Positions 29,969 to 39,120 of a DNA stretch of 64,000 nucleotides are shown in pieces (positions within the stretch are counted from its first letter, which is position 1; each line of letters starts with the position of its first letter). This stretch comes from CAYRYU01 sp964428355 (GTDB taxonomy: Bacteria; Muiribacteriota; Ozemobacteria; Ozemobacterales; Ozemobacteraceae). The DNA lies in assembly GCA_964428355.1 (NCBI GenBank), contig CAYRYU010000001.1:124001-188000 (forward strand), given 5' to 3'. The notes under the pieces were generated by a model. The model worked only from the letters and a program-made list of their open reading frames with translations. It had not been told where the DNA came from and searched no databases. The position numbers and the translations under genes are program-made.

Positions 29969-30236
29969 GGCTTGCCGTGCTCCTTCAGATATGTCTAGGA
30001 TTGTTTCCTTCCAAGAGAACGCCCGGAAAGAAACGAGAGCCCCAGGGGAAAGAATCTGGAGTGGGACCGGAGGAAGATCGGAGGGAAAAATGTACGCGCC
30101 GAAAAGGAGGCTCCGCGAAGCCTTTGCGTCCTAGATCCAAGGCTTACGATGCGATCTCCACTATTCAATTTTCGAGCGACTCCCGATGATTACCGACCTG
30201 TTTCCCCAGAAAGTCCAAAATCGAAAACGGTCTTGC

Positions 30237-30265
30237 ATTATACCACCTAAATTGCTTCTGGTCAA
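30237..30265 (-). promoter_or_regulatory. Sigma-70-type promoter of rpoBC
   Basis: Minus strand: -35 TTGACC (30260-30265), 17-bp spacer, consensus -10 TATAAT (30237-30242). It predicts a 5' leader of about 260 nt for rpoB. Confidence 0.82.
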
Positions 30266-30287
30266 GGGTGCTCGGTTCACTTTTTCC

Positions 30288-30315
30288 TTGAATTTCGGGG
30301 AGGGTACGGTATAAT
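30288..30315 (+). promoter_or_regulatory. Promoter of the winged-helix gene, predicting a nearly leaderless mRNA
   Basis: -35 TTGAAT (30288-30293), 16-bp spacer, consensus -10 TATAAT (30310-30315). The ATG begins at 30325, only 9 bp after the -10, so transcription would start at or within a few bases of the start codon. No Shine-Dalgarno is present. Confidence 0.75.
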
Positions 30316-30324
30316 TGAGCCTCT

Positions 30325-31158
30325 ATGCAACTCACCATTCGTCTGGCGGAAACCTTTCTGGAGAATCCCACGGGGGTCCTTTCGATCCACCAGATTGCCA
30401 AGCGCCTGAAGATTCCTTATGGAACGGCATACAATCGAATCCACCAGATGGGTGAAATGAACCTCGTCCATATCGTACCCCAGGGGAAGGCGAAGCTCTG
30501 CGCACTGAACGCCGACAACCCGATGACCCCCTCCCTGCTGTCGATGGGGGCGAGCCAGATAACGGAACGGTTCCTTTCCGCCCGAACGATATCCGCATCG
30601 ATTGCGGGGAAACTCAGGGATGTCCTGGAACAATCGCTTGGCGACAATCTCCAGACGGCGATTCTTCTCAACCACTCGTCGATCCAGAAGATCCTGACCC
30701 GAGGTGAGGCTTCGATCCAGGCATGGGAGCAATCCAATGCCGCTGCGGGCACACCCGAGGTAGCGGCCATGGAAGCGGTTCCCCCTGGATCGCGATCCGA
30801 TGCGTCCCTGCCCGGTGGGGCTTCGGAGGCACCTGACCAGAGCGATACCCCCGGATTCCCCGCTGAAACGGGGACGCCCGACGAGGATTCCTCCCTCGAT
30901 TTTTTCCTGATCATGGACGAGGAGCTCCCTTCAATCGATCTTCTCCATCATTCCCTCTCCTCGTGTTTCCCCCCGCCATGCCTGCCAAAGATCACCACCA
31001 TGCCGGTCCGCCCGTCCACCCTGGTCGGAATGCTGAGGGAAAAGGAGAATGAGGCCGGCTTCAGCGCCTATCACATGATCCGACGGGGTTTGATCCTCCT
31101 CGGTTTCGAGCGGTTCTTTTCGTTGGTCCTGAAGGCCTTCCAACCCCGCTTCATCTGA
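30325..31158 (+). CDS. Winged helix-turn-helix protein divergent from rpoBC, putative regulator
   Basis: 277 aa. Residues 1-60 form a winged helix: LSIHQIAKRLKIPYGTAYNR is a helix-turn-helix and VHIVPQGKAKLCAL the wing. Residues about 135-190 are a low-complexity Pro/Ala/Ser/Gly linker. The C-terminal part (residues 225-277: RPSTLVGMLREKENEAGFSA, then MIRRGLILLGFERFFSLV) resembles the end of HTH-nucleotidyltransferase-type proteins, but I see no catalytic motif. The gene is transcribed from a nearly leaderless promoter next to the rpoBC promoter, which suggests a regulator that may act on that intergenic region. The target is unknown. Confidence 0.68.
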   Translation: MQLTIRLAETFLENPTGVLSIHQIAKRLKIPYGTAYNRIHQMGEMNLVHIVPQGKAKLCALNADNPMTPSLLSMGASQITERFLSARTISASIAGKLRDVLEQSLGDNLQTAILLNHSSIQKILTRGEASIQAWEQSNAAAGTPEVAAMEAVPPGSRSDASLPGGASEAPDQSDTPGFPAETGTPDEDSSLDFFLIMDEELPSIDLLHHSLSSCFPPPCLPKITTMPVRPSTLVGMLREKENEAGFSAYHMIRRGLILLGFERFFSLVLKAFQPRFI

Positions 31159-31189
31159 CCCCCCCTTCGGGACCCACCCCACCCTGCCG

Positions 31190-31888
31190 ATGTATCTTCC
31201 GATGAGGAATCTTCGCCCCATTTTCCTGGGAATGCTTCTGGTCGCAAGCATCACCATGACCGTGGTTGGCCAGAACACTCCGCGTCCTCCGTCCGCCCTG
31301 AAAAGGTCGGTGGGAAGCCTGCTTCCCTCATCCCCGCCGCCCGTACAGACAGCTCCCATCCCCGCGCCGGGCCAGTCTCCCGACCAGGCCATGCCCGGGG
31401 CGGGAAGCGCCCAGACATTCATCTCCCAGGCCCAATCATTCCTTTCCGAGGGCCGCCTTGCGGAAGCCAAGGAAGCGCTGAGGACTGCGATCCGGTTGGA
31501 GCCCATGAACCTCGACGCCTGGAATTTCTACGATCAGGCGACTGAACTCGACTACGTCAACCGGTCCAGGGAGGAAAGGATCAACCCCGTCGTGGACCGA
31601 GACATCAAGCCCACCTTCTCGATCGAGAGGGTGGAGAATTTCGAGGAATTCGGAACCGTCTATCTGGTCGGAGAGCTCCGAAACGTATCGGACTCGATCC
31701 GCCAGAACATCGAAATCACGGGAATCCTGCTGGATGAAGAGAAACAGGAACTGGCAAGAAGTTCAACCTTGCTGAAACCCAAGGGGCGAGGATTGTTCCC
31801 CAACGAGCGGTCCCTGTTCGAGATACCCTTTGCCAACCCTCCACCCGGGGTAAAATCTTTCCGGGTGAGGGTGACGGGGTATGACTGA
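31190..31888 (+). CDS. Exported protein with TPR-like segment and FxLYD-like domain
   Basis: 232 aa. The N-terminal signal sequence spans IFLGMLLVASITMTVVG; the second ATG at 31202 is an equally good start, and neither has a clear ribosome-binding site. Residues about 75-120 contain one TPR-like unit (QAQSFLSEGRLAEAKEALRT). Residues about 140-232 form a beta domain (VENFEEFGTVYLVGELRNVS, then LDEEKQELARSSTLLKPKGR and FRVRVTGYD) like FxLYD/DUF3426-type immunoglobulin-fold domains. A Pro-rich linker lies between. Function unknown; probably a periplasmic envelope protein. Confidence 0.7.
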   Translation: MYLPMRNLRPIFLGMLLVASITMTVVGQNTPRPPSALKRSVGSLLPSSPPPVQTAPIPAPGQSPDQAMPGAGSAQTFISQAQSFLSEGRLAEAKEALRTAIRLEPMNLDAWNFYDQATELDYVNRSREERINPVVDRDIKPTFSIERVENFEEFGTVYLVGELRNVSDSIRQNIEITGILLDEEKQELARSSTLLKPKGRGLFPNERSLFEIPFANPPPGVKSFRVRVTGYD

Positions 31889-31907
31889 TTCGGAGAGGAG
31901 CTGGAGA

Positions 31908-32147
31908 TCAGTCTTCGGGACAGGTCATCCGGACCAGCGTGTGTTTGCCGTCGAAGATCTTCACGAGATGGACCATCGCGCAGACGAAAGCGAGGAAACC
32001 CATCCAACGAAGCCAGGAGTTCTCGACCATATCGACGAGATCCTTCTTGAATTCCTTCATTTCCTCGGGAAACGCGAACATCAGAACCCCCATGAGCGAA
32101 CAGAAGGGTAGGAAAAAGAGCCAGAAGATCTTCTTAATCAGCCACAT
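31908..32147 (-). CDS. Small membrane protein with two transmembrane segments
   Basis: 79 aa from the ATG at 32145-32147 (AGGGAGA site). Residues about 5-27 (IFWLFFLPFCSLMGVLMFAF) and 48-68 (WLRWMGFLAFVCAMVHLVKI) are membrane spans joined by a charged loop (EEMKEFKKDLVDMVE). Convergent with the preceding plus-strand gene, 19 bp apart. No family recognised. Confidence 0.6.
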   Translation of the reverse strand: MWLIKKIFWLFFLPFCSLMGVLMFAFPEEMKEFKKDLVDMVENSWLRWMGFLAFVCAMVHLVKIFDGKHTLVRMTCPED

Positions 32148-32272
32148 GCGTCTCTCCCTTGTATCTTTTTGGTGGCCCCATCTTACCAAAGGGTCCGTTC
32201 CTTGTAAACCCCCTTTTGCCACAATCGAGGATCGAGGAATCGAGTCTTCCTGGGACCCGAGGGGCGAACGGA

Positions 32273-32301
32273 TTGACCATGCCTTTCGGTGTGCCTATAC
32301 T
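32273..32301 (+). promoter_or_regulatory. Sigma-70-type promoter of tatC
   Basis: -35 TTGACC (32273-32278), 17-bp spacer, -10 TATACT (32296-32301). The tatC ATG lies 18 bp after the -10, so the leader would be about 12 nt. Confidence 0.75.
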
Positions 32302-32319
32302 TGGGTCGGTGAATGACCG

Positions 32320-33093
32320 ATGGACAAGACCAGCGACGCCCCCCTGACCGAGCACCTCGGAGAGCTCAGATACCGGATCCTTCTTTCACTGGGAAGCTTC
32401 CTTCTGACCTTCGCCATCCTGACCCTTTTTTCGGACGCCCTGGTTGCATTTTCCCTGCATCCGCTAAGGAGCGTCCGCCCTGACCTGAAACCCGTCACAT
32501 TGAGCGTCGTCGAAGGATTCTTCTCGATTCTCAAACTCTCCGCTTATGGGGCGATCGCCCTGAACGTCCCCCTCTTCATTTTCCAGGCCTGGTCGTTCGT
32601 CAAACCGGGCCTTCTCGAGCCTGAGCGGCGCTGGTGCCGCCTTCTGCTGGCTCCCGTCATCATCTGCTTCTACGGAGGCTGCCTATTCTGCTACCTCCTC
32701 GTCCTGCCCCTGGCCCTGCGGTTCCTTCTGGACTTTTCGGGGAACTTTTTCGCCCCGACCCTTTCCTTCGGTGGTTACGTGGATTTTGTCGTTTTCTTCA
32801 TGCTCATCATGGGTGCAGTCTTCGAACTCCCGCTCGGGATGACCTTCCTCGATGCCCTTGGAGTACTTCCGGCGGAAACCGTTGCCAGCCATCGACGTCA
32901 TGCGATCGTGATCGCATTTATCGTAGGGGCGATTTTTTCCCCTCCCGATGTGTTTTCGCAAATCCTCGTTTCGATTCCAATCGTTTTTCTGGTCGAAGCA
33001 GGAATACGCCTTTCCTTTTTCTTTCGGAAACTTCGCAAGGCCCCCGAAAAACAAGGGGTTTCTGAAGAGAACGACCCGAAAACCGGGGGATGA
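32320..33093 (+). CDS. tatC: Twin-arginine translocase subunit TatC
   Basis: Membrane receptor of the Tat pathway that exports folded proteins. 257 aa, six hydrophobic spans. The family N-terminus APLTEHLGELRYRIL, the periplasmic-loop region (KPVTLSVVEGFFSILKLSAY), FQAWSFVKPGLLEPERR and the conserved FELPLGM are present. No tatA or tatB lies in the window. The C-terminal tail is hydrophilic. A promoter lies immediately upstream, so the gene is likely transcribed alone. Confidence 0.95.
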   Translation: MDKTSDAPLTEHLGELRYRILLSLGSFLLTFAILTLFSDALVAFSLHPLRSVRPDLKPVTLSVVEGFFSILKLSAYGAIALNVPLFIFQAWSFVKPGLLEPERRWCRLLLAPVIICFYGGCLFCYLLVLPLALRFLLDFSGNFFAPTLSFGGYVDFVVFFMLIMGAVFELPLGMTFLDALGVLPAETVASHRRHAIVIAFIVGAIFSPPDVFSQILVSIPIVFLVEAGIRLSFFFRKLRKAPEKQGVSEENDPKTGG

Positions 33094-33284
33094 AAGAAAA
33101 GAAGGAAAATCCGATACCGGGGACTTTCGGACTTTTTGAACCCGGTACTATCCAATGGTTGGGAATAGAAGTATAATGAGGGGTAACCCAGGGGGGGAAG
33201 GTGGACAATGGTTCCTTTCCGAACCTTGCGTTCGGGAAAGAAATCGGGTTGCCGATAGAATAGAAAGAGGTGCCGGCATCAGCG

Positions 33285-35741
33285 ATGGGGTGGTTTTCTC
33301 GGAAATTGACCGATCCGAATGAGGCCTTCAAGAGGCTCATTTCCCCGGACAAGAAGTTGTCGTCCGAGGCGGCGGGTGATTTCGTCTCCAATCTGAACCA
33401 TGATTTCGTTGATTTCCTGTGCGACAAGTTCGTCGAACAGAACACCCTCGAAACGCGGCTCAAGATCCTGGAGATCTTTTCCGCACGAAGTGAGAGTCTT
33501 TCGATCGAGGACCTGAGGTCGATCCTGAAGCTGATCACCTATCCCGATTCCGTCCTGCGGGAAACCTTCAAGGAGATTCTCCGCTCGATCAACGAGGAGC
33601 GCCTGCGCCCCCTGACGGAAGTGCTCTGCACGACCTCGGACATGGGCATCCGCAATACCATTCAGTATGCGATCGACCGGTCCGGAATCATCGATCAGCT
33701 TCTCAAGCGATGGAAGGAATACTCGACAAAGGAAAAGATACTCTATCTGGAGGAGATCGTTCTCCTTCAGAACCCGAAAACCTACCCGATCTTCACGGAC
33801 ATCCTCAAAGAGGAAGTAGTGGAGAGCGTCCGGGAGGAAAAGCGGATCATCCAGGTGGAGTTCGGCAAGCACATCGAAAAGATAAAGGACCCCACGTTCC
33901 TGGAAATATGCATCAAGAACCTTCCTTCGATCGATCAGACGATGTGGTATCCGGTGTTCAAGTGCCTCCAGTTCCACAAGGACAACTTCTTCCGGAGGAT
34001 CTTCGAGAACCTCGAGAAGAAGAATGAAACCATCCGGCTTCGCACCCTCCAGATCATGGAACAGCTGGCGGATGAATGCTCGTATCCATATCTCTTCCCC
34101 TTCCTGCTCGACAAGTTCAAGAACATTCCCCCCATCGTCACGAACACGATCCAGATGATCGTGAAACGTTTCGCCGACGAACTCGACGCCATGGCCCCGG
34201 AACTCCGCGGTTCGAAGGAGGTCAACGACCGGATCCAGTATTTCGTGGGCCCCCTCGAACGCCATCTCTCCGACACCTACATCGTGGCAAGCAAGATCAT
34301 GTGCGAATGTCTGCTCCGAATCGGCCGCCACCGCTGGGACGTCATCCTCAGGAATTTTCCGAAGATCCACAAGTACAACGACGTCTACCTGGAGAGCTTC
34401 CTGAAAGGGCTCGAGATTGCCGACCGCAAGAAGATCCTCGTGGATGCCTGCTGCTACAAAGACCTGGATACCGGCCGGACGGCCCTCCTGCTCCTCAGCA
34501 ACCCTTCCGAAAACTACATCATCGAGACCCTCAACTCCCTTCTCCTCGAGCATTTCATGGAGGTCCCGAACAAGCTCCAAAGCGAGATCATCAACCTGAT
34601 GATGGACCCCCGGCTCAAGAGATTCGTCGAGGAGGTTCTCTACCATAACGACCCCCAGCTCCGCTCCCGGATACTCCAGATCCTTGCGGAAAGCGGTTCT
34701 CCGAATGCCCTTACGATCCTTGTCAGCAAGATGCGCGACCCGGATTCTTCGGTCCGGCAGGTCATCCTGAACCTCCTGAAGCTCCCGCAGTTCCTTTCCG
34801 ACCCCGGGAACGACGCTCTGATGGAATTCTTGAAAGACACGGACCAGGGAATCGTGCTCCAGACGATCGAAATGCTCAAGGAGCGCGACCACCCCAAGAT
34901 CCTCGGAAACCTGACCAAGCTCCTCGCGACCAAGGACACCAAGATCAAGCACGCTTCCCACGCCGCTATCGCCTTCATCACGCGGCGGAAGTTCCTGACG
35001 AGTTTCGACAAACTCACCCCCGAATCCAGATATGCAATCGGAACTTCCCTGATCAAGATGGACGCGGCCTTCCTCGAGGATATGACCCGGGATCTTTCCG
35101 CCTCCGACCAACGGACCCGGGTGCTGAGCGCAAAGGTTCTCGAGGTTCTTTGCGACCACATCCCTCCCGAGCTGAAAACGAACCTGATCGTCGCGATCCA
35201 GGACCCCGACCCCCATGTCAGGTCGGTTGTCATCATGGGCCTCGGGAAGATTGGAGGCCCATCGGTCGCCAACATGCTCGTCGAGTTCTTGAAAGACCAG
35301 GACGACCGGGTCCGGGCAAACGCGGTGGAAGCCATGGCAGTCGTTGGAGACCTTTCCCTCGTCGATGCCATCGTCCCCTGCCTTCACGACAAGAACAATC
35401 GGGTCCGGGCAAATGCCATCATCACACTTTGGAGGCTCGGGCACTACCAGATTTTCGAGGCAATAATGGAGATGCTTCGCAACCCCGACAAGTGGATGAG
35501 GGCATCGGCTGCCTTCGCCCTCGGCGAACTGAAGGACCTCAGGTTCTTCCCGATGCTCGCACAATGCCTTCGTGACCCCGATGCCGACGTCAGAAGAAAC
35601 GTCATCCGCAGTCTCGGCAAGATCGCCGAGCCGATCATGCTCGCACCTTATATCCGGCCCCTCCGCTTCGACCCCGACGAGGGGGTTCGAAAATGCGTCA
35701 GTGACATCCTGTCTTCAACGACGAAGACAAAAGTCCAATGA
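33285..35741 (+). CDS. Large HEAT-repeat protein (first of a tandem pair)
   Basis: 818 aa from the ATG at 33285 (MGWFSRKLTDPNEAFKRL); a GTG 15 bp upstream is an alternative. The protein has no signal peptide or membrane span. It consists almost entirely of helical repeats; the C-terminal half shows clear HEAT units of about 31-36 residues (LVEFLKDQDDRVRANAVEAM, LHDKNNRVRANAIITLWRLG, MRASAAFALGELKD, LRDPDADVRRNVIRSLGKIA). It is likely a cytoplasmic scaffold for protein partners. The next gene overlaps its stop by 4 bp and encodes a clear paralogue. A TATAAT lies at 33172-33177 but without a good -35. No family name can be given. Confidence 0.82.
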   Translation: MGWFSRKLTDPNEAFKRLISPDKKLSSEAAGDFVSNLNHDFVDFLCDKFVEQNTLETRLKILEIFSARSESLSIEDLRSILKLITYPDSVLRETFKEILRSINEERLRPLTEVLCTTSDMGIRNTIQYAIDRSGIIDQLLKRWKEYSTKEKILYLEEIVLLQNPKTYPIFTDILKEEVVESVREEKRIIQVEFGKHIEKIKDPTFLEICIKNLPSIDQTMWYPVFKCLQFHKDNFFRRIFENLEKKNETIRLRTLQIMEQLADECSYPYLFPFLLDKFKNIPPIVTNTIQMIVKRFADELDAMAPELRGSKEVNDRIQYFVGPLERHLSDTYIVASKIMCECLLRIGRHRWDVILRNFPKIHKYNDVYLESFLKGLEIADRKKILVDACCYKDLDTGRTALLLLSNPSENYIIETLNSLLLEHFMEVPNKLQSEIINLMMDPRLKRFVEEVLYHNDPQLRSRILQILAESGSPNALTILVSKMRDPDSSVRQVILNLLKLPQFLSDPGNDALMEFLKDTDQGIVLQTIEMLKERDHPKILGNLTKLLATKDTKIKHASHAAIAFITRRKFLTSFDKLTPESRYAIGTSLIKMDAAFLEDMTRDLSASDQRTRVLSAKVLEVLCDHIPPELKTNLIVAIQDPDPHVRSVVIMGLGKIGGPSVANMLVEFLKDQDDRVRANAVEAMAVVGDLSLVDAIVPCLHDKNNRVRANAIITLWRLGHYQIFEAIMEMLRNPDKWMRASAAFALGELKDLRFFPMLAQCLRDPDADVRRNVIRSLGKIAEPIMLAPYIRPLRFDPDEGVRKCVSDILSSTTKTKVQ

Positions 35742-38221
35742 TCTGGCCCTTCACGAGCGTCGGCCCACCCGATGAACTGATCAAGTCCCTCGAGGATCCC
35801 GATCCGGACATCCGAAGGGAGGCTTTCCTCTCTCTCAAAGACCACACCGACCAAAAGACGGATTTCCTGATCATCGAGGCGCTCCGGTTCCAACTGGAAA
35901 ACCCTTCCGGAACCCTGATTCCTCTCATCGATCTCATCGGGTACCGGTCAGTCGAGGAAGGGCTGGGCCTTCTCAAGGACTGCCTCGCCAAAGAGAACTT
36001 CGAGGTCCGCCTTGCGGCCTTGCGCGCGCTGATCCGGATCCCTGTCCAGGAAAGCCTGGACATACTCGTCCCGCTTCTTGGAGACCCCGACAACACGATC
36101 CGACGCGAGGTTCGCATCGCGATCCAGAATTTCGGAGAGAATTCGCTCGGGGCTCTTATTCGAAGGGTTCCCACCGACCGGAACTCCCCCCTCTATTTCG
36201 AGGTCGTTTCACTCCTCGAGGAGATGGGGCTCTTCGAGAAGATGATCGAGGGGTTCAAACACCCCGACCCCGAAGTCAAGAAGTTCCACTTCCACAACAT
36301 GATCCACTTCCACCGGCCGGAGTTCGTTCCGCTTTTCCTCGCCTTGTACGACTCCGGCGGATCCGCCATCCAGGCGAAGATCCGGGAAGCTCTCCAGGAT
36401 TACAGTCCCGACGAGATCATTCCCCACCTCCAGGGGATTTTCCGCGGTTCCCCCACCCAGGGGCTGGTTCGCCTCGCGGAGCACCTCATTCAGACCAGGT
36501 TTTCTGAAGCCAAGGAGGATTTTCTCGCGTTCATCTCCGGAATCCCCCAAAATGAGTACCGTTTGAATTTCCTGCTCATGATCACCAAGAAGTTCGATCC
36601 CACGCTGTTCCTTGGGGCTATCGACCTGCTGGACGACCCGTTCTTCAAGATCCGGACCCTGGTCGCGGATACCCTGATCGGCCTTTTCCGTGCCACGAGC
36701 CGCCGGATATCCGACCCCCAGGAAGAGAAGCGCGATTTCCTCAGGGACCTGTGCGACCAGTGGTGCCAGAAAACCCGTCTCCTCCTTGCCGAAAAGACCT
36801 CGGTGGGACCGAAACTCGAGATCTCGCGACTTCTTTTCGCGATGGCGGAGAAGGATCACGCCTTCATCCTCCCCTCGATGAAAGCCCTGCTGGGCCCGAA
36901 CTATTCCGAGACGATAAAGGCACTCTCTACCCTCTCATTCGATGACCAGGCAAGCCTTCTGGAGCAGGCTCTCGAAAACGACCCATCGATAGCCCAGGTC
37001 CTGATACCGAATCTGGTGAAATCCCCCACCCCGGATATCCTCCGAAACGTTTTGAAAAACTTCGCGCACCTCCACCAGGAGGCCCGCGACCAGTTCCGGA
37101 AAGGCCTCCTGACTAAGGGAAAGGCATTCCAACCCAAAGACTTCCTCGACGATCCCGACCCTGATGTCCGCTTGTGGGCTCTGCATCTGCTTTCCGAGCA
37201 GGGGGGGGATTCCCTTTTCGCCATCCTCGAATCGAGGATCCATGACCCCGCCCCCGAAGTCAGGAGAAAGGTCCTTGAATGCCTCCCGAAAACGCGGCAT
37301 CCAAACATCAACCGCGTTCTCGAAGACGCTGCGACCGATCCCGATCCCTTGGTGGCCCTTGAAGCCCTCAAGACGCTGAAGGGAGTCTACACCCCGGAAA
37401 AGTTCGCGAGCCTCCTCGCACGCTTTGTTCACAGCCCCGCCGAAGAGACACGCATTTTCGCTTTGAGGGAGATCGCGAAGATCACACAGAAGCGGTTCGT
37501 GGAAAATTTCGATTCCCTTCCCCGGAATATCAGGAAACTTGCGGGTTCCGCCCTCCTGAAACTCGACGCCTCGTTCATGGATCACCTCATCGGAGAGTTG
37601 AGGTCCCTCGATCCCGAATCCCGCCTGAAATCCGCCCTGATCATGGAAACCCTTCAGGTCGGAGGCCGGGGAAAAGAGGCCCTTTTGAACGCGATGAAGG
37701 ATCCGTCGAAAAAGGTCCGGGCCGCGGTGGTGAAAACCCTGGGCCTGATCGGTGACAGGAGCTTGTTCGGGAACCTGATCGAGTTTTTGAACGACCCCGA
37801 CGAGCGGGTCAGGGCAAACACCATCGAGGCGATTTCCAGCGTGGGGGATTCGCGGGCGGTCCAGATCCTTCTCCCTTTTTTGGAAGATGCGAACAACAGG
37901 GTCCGCGCAAACGCCGCCCTTGCACTCTGGCAGATCGGAAAGGTCAACATTCTTCCGGTCCTGTCCAAGATGCTCGCCAACCGGGATTCCCTCATGCGTG
38001 CCAGCGCGCTCTGGGTCCTGGGTGAGATCAAGGGGGAGGGCAATATCACGCTCATTCTCCAATTCACGCGCGACCTGGATCCCCTCGTCCGTCTGAATGC
38101 TCTCAAAGCCGCCGCGAAGATCAAACCCGATTCGGTCAAGCCGTTGATTCCGGCACTCAGGAAAGACCCCTCTCTCGAAATCAGGCAGTTCGTTGCCAAA
38201 GTCAGCCACGAAGTTCTATGA
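35738..38221 (+). CDS. Large HEAT-repeat protein (second of a tandem pair)
   Basis: 827 aa, paralogous to the gene before it. Both end in matching blocks, for example RVRANTIEAISSVGD here against RVRANAVEAMAVVGD there, NNRVRANAALALWQIG against NNRVRANAIITLWRLG, and MRASALWVLGEIK against MRASAAFALGELK. It is all helical repeats with no signal peptide or membrane span. The ATG overlaps the upstream stop (ATGA), and the downstream membrane protein gene overlaps its own stop in the same way, so the three are translated as a unit. Probably a cytoplasmic scaffold. Exact partner unknown. Confidence 0.82.
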   Translation: MIWPFTSVGPPDELIKSLEDPDPDIRREAFLSLKDHTDQKTDFLIIEALRFQLENPSGTLIPLIDLIGYRSVEEGLGLLKDCLAKENFEVRLAALRALIRIPVQESLDILVPLLGDPDNTIRREVRIAIQNFGENSLGALIRRVPTDRNSPLYFEVVSLLEEMGLFEKMIEGFKHPDPEVKKFHFHNMIHFHRPEFVPLFLALYDSGGSAIQAKIREALQDYSPDEIIPHLQGIFRGSPTQGLVRLAEHLIQTRFSEAKEDFLAFISGIPQNEYRLNFLLMITKKFDPTLFLGAIDLLDDPFFKIRTLVADTLIGLFRATSRRISDPQEEKRDFLRDLCDQWCQKTRLLLAEKTSVGPKLEISRLLFAMAEKDHAFILPSMKALLGPNYSETIKALSTLSFDDQASLLEQALENDPSIAQVLIPNLVKSPTPDILRNVLKNFAHLHQEARDQFRKGLLTKGKAFQPKDFLDDPDPDVRLWALHLLSEQGGDSLFAILESRIHDPAPEVRRKVLECLPKTRHPNINRVLEDAATDPDPLVALEALKTLKGVYTPEKFASLLARFVHSPAEETRIFALREIAKITQKRFVENFDSLPRNIRKLAGSALLKLDASFMDHLIGELRSLDPESRLKSALIMETLQVGGRGKEALLNAMKDPSKKVRAAVVKTLGLIGDRSLFGNLIEFLNDPDERVRANTIEAISSVGDSRAVQILLPFLEDANNRVRANAALALWQIGKVNILPVLSKMLANRDSLMRASALWVLGEIKGEGNITLILQFTRDLDPLVRLNALKAAAKIKPDSVKPLIPALRKDPSLEIRQFVAKVSHEVL

Positions 38222-38643
38222 GCGATCCGGATGCCGCTTACTCGCGGTTCGCAAAAGTCCTCTCAGAGTATTTCACCCCCCCTGCCTACGAGGACACCGC
38301 CTTCATCCTTCTCCTCCTTCCCGGAGTCCTGATCCTGATATGGTTTTTTCTCACCTTCAGGCCAAAGACCGCCCGGACCTCGACAAATTCGAGGGACATC
38401 GACTTCTTCGAGATGGTTCGCCTTCAGAAAGGGCTCGAAACCTTCGACAGGGACATCCTGAGAGAACTCGCTGAAACCTTCGATGTCACCCCGATCTACA
38501 AGATCCTTCTCGAGAAAAAGGTCTTCGAGGGGGTTTTGCGCCGTTTCGAGCAGCGATCCACCGGGAAAACTCCGGCGGGCTCGCTCAAAAAGAGGATCAG
38601 CTACCTCCAGTTCCTGAAACGAAAGCTTTTCCAGGAATTCTGA
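38218..38643 (+). CDS. Single-span membrane protein in operon with the HEAT pair
   Basis: 141 aa. Residues about 25-47 form one membrane span (FILLLLPGVLILIWFFLTF). The basic cytosolic part contains MVRLQKGLETFDRDILRELA and IYKILLEKKVFEGVLRRFEQ. ATGA overlap with the second HEAT gene suggests coupled translation and a shared complex, with this protein as membrane anchor. The tail pattern recalls membrane-linked PilZ-family N-termini, but no PilZ domain is present. Function unknown. Confidence 0.68.
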   Translation: MSDPDAAYSRFAKVLSEYFTPPAYEDTAFILLLLPGVLILIWFFLTFRPKTARTSTNSRDIDFFEMVRLQKGLETFDRDILRELAETFDVTPIYKILLEKKVFEGVLRRFEQRSTGKTPAGSLKKRISYLQFLKRKLFQEF

Positions 38644-38653
38644 TCGGGAAGGT

Positions 38654-39100
38654 TCAGCTTTTCGAATCCAGGATGATCGTGACCGGCCCGCGGTTGGTCT
38701 GCTCGATCGTCATGTCCGCCCCGAAAACACCGCCCTCAACCCTGACGACTCCAAACTCCATCAGCTTTTCCATGAACTGCCCGTACAGGAGATTCGCCCG
38801 GCCGGGTTCCTCCGCACCGGAAAAGCTGGGACGATAACCGTTCCGGATGTCCCCGAAAAGCGTGAACTGCGGGACCACCAGGATCTCAAAACCGAGATCC
38901 GCAACCGAGCGATTCATCTTTCCCTGGTCGTCCGGAAAGATGCGAAGCCTGGCGACCTTTTTCGCAAGCCATTCGAGGTCGGCCGGTAAATCCCCCGCGC
39001 CCACACCGAGATAGCAGACCAGACCTTCCCCGATCGAGGAGACAGGCTTCCCCCCTACCGAAAGGACGGATTCCGACACGCGCTGTACAACCGCTTTCAT
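38654..39100 (-). CDS. dtd: D-aminoacyl-tRNA deacylase
   Basis: Hydrolyses D-amino acids (and Gly) from mischarged tRNAs. 148 aa from the ATG at 39098-39100 with a GGAGG site; the longer open frame upstream is not supported. Start MKAVVQRVSESVLSVGGK and the C-terminal NRGPVTIILDS (the Gly-cisPro motif) are typical. The other active-site motif reads VPQFTLFGD rather than the usual VSQFTL. That Ser-to-Pro change is unusual and could be real or a base error. Lies directly downstream of secF on the same strand. Confidence 0.9.
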   Translation of the reverse strand: MKAVVQRVSESVLSVGGKPVSSIGEGLVCYLGVGAGDLPADLEWLAKKVARLRIFPDDQGKMNRSVADLGFEILVVPQFTLFGDIRNGYRPSFSGAEEPGRANLLYGQFMEKLMEFGVVRVEGGVFGADMTIEQTNRGPVTIILDSKS

Positions 39101-39120
39101 CTGAACCTCCGATAAATGGA

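Larger units (their letters stand above)
29969..30324. other. Gene-free divergent promoter region, including a long rpoB leader
   Basis: 356 bp between rpoB (minus) and a winged-helix regulator (plus). It holds two back-to-back near-consensus promoters (30237-30265 minus, 30288-30315 plus). The rest, about 260 bp, is the untranslated rpoB leader. I see no clear terminator-type hairpin or known ribosomal leader motif in the leader, only weak stems. Confidence 0.65.
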
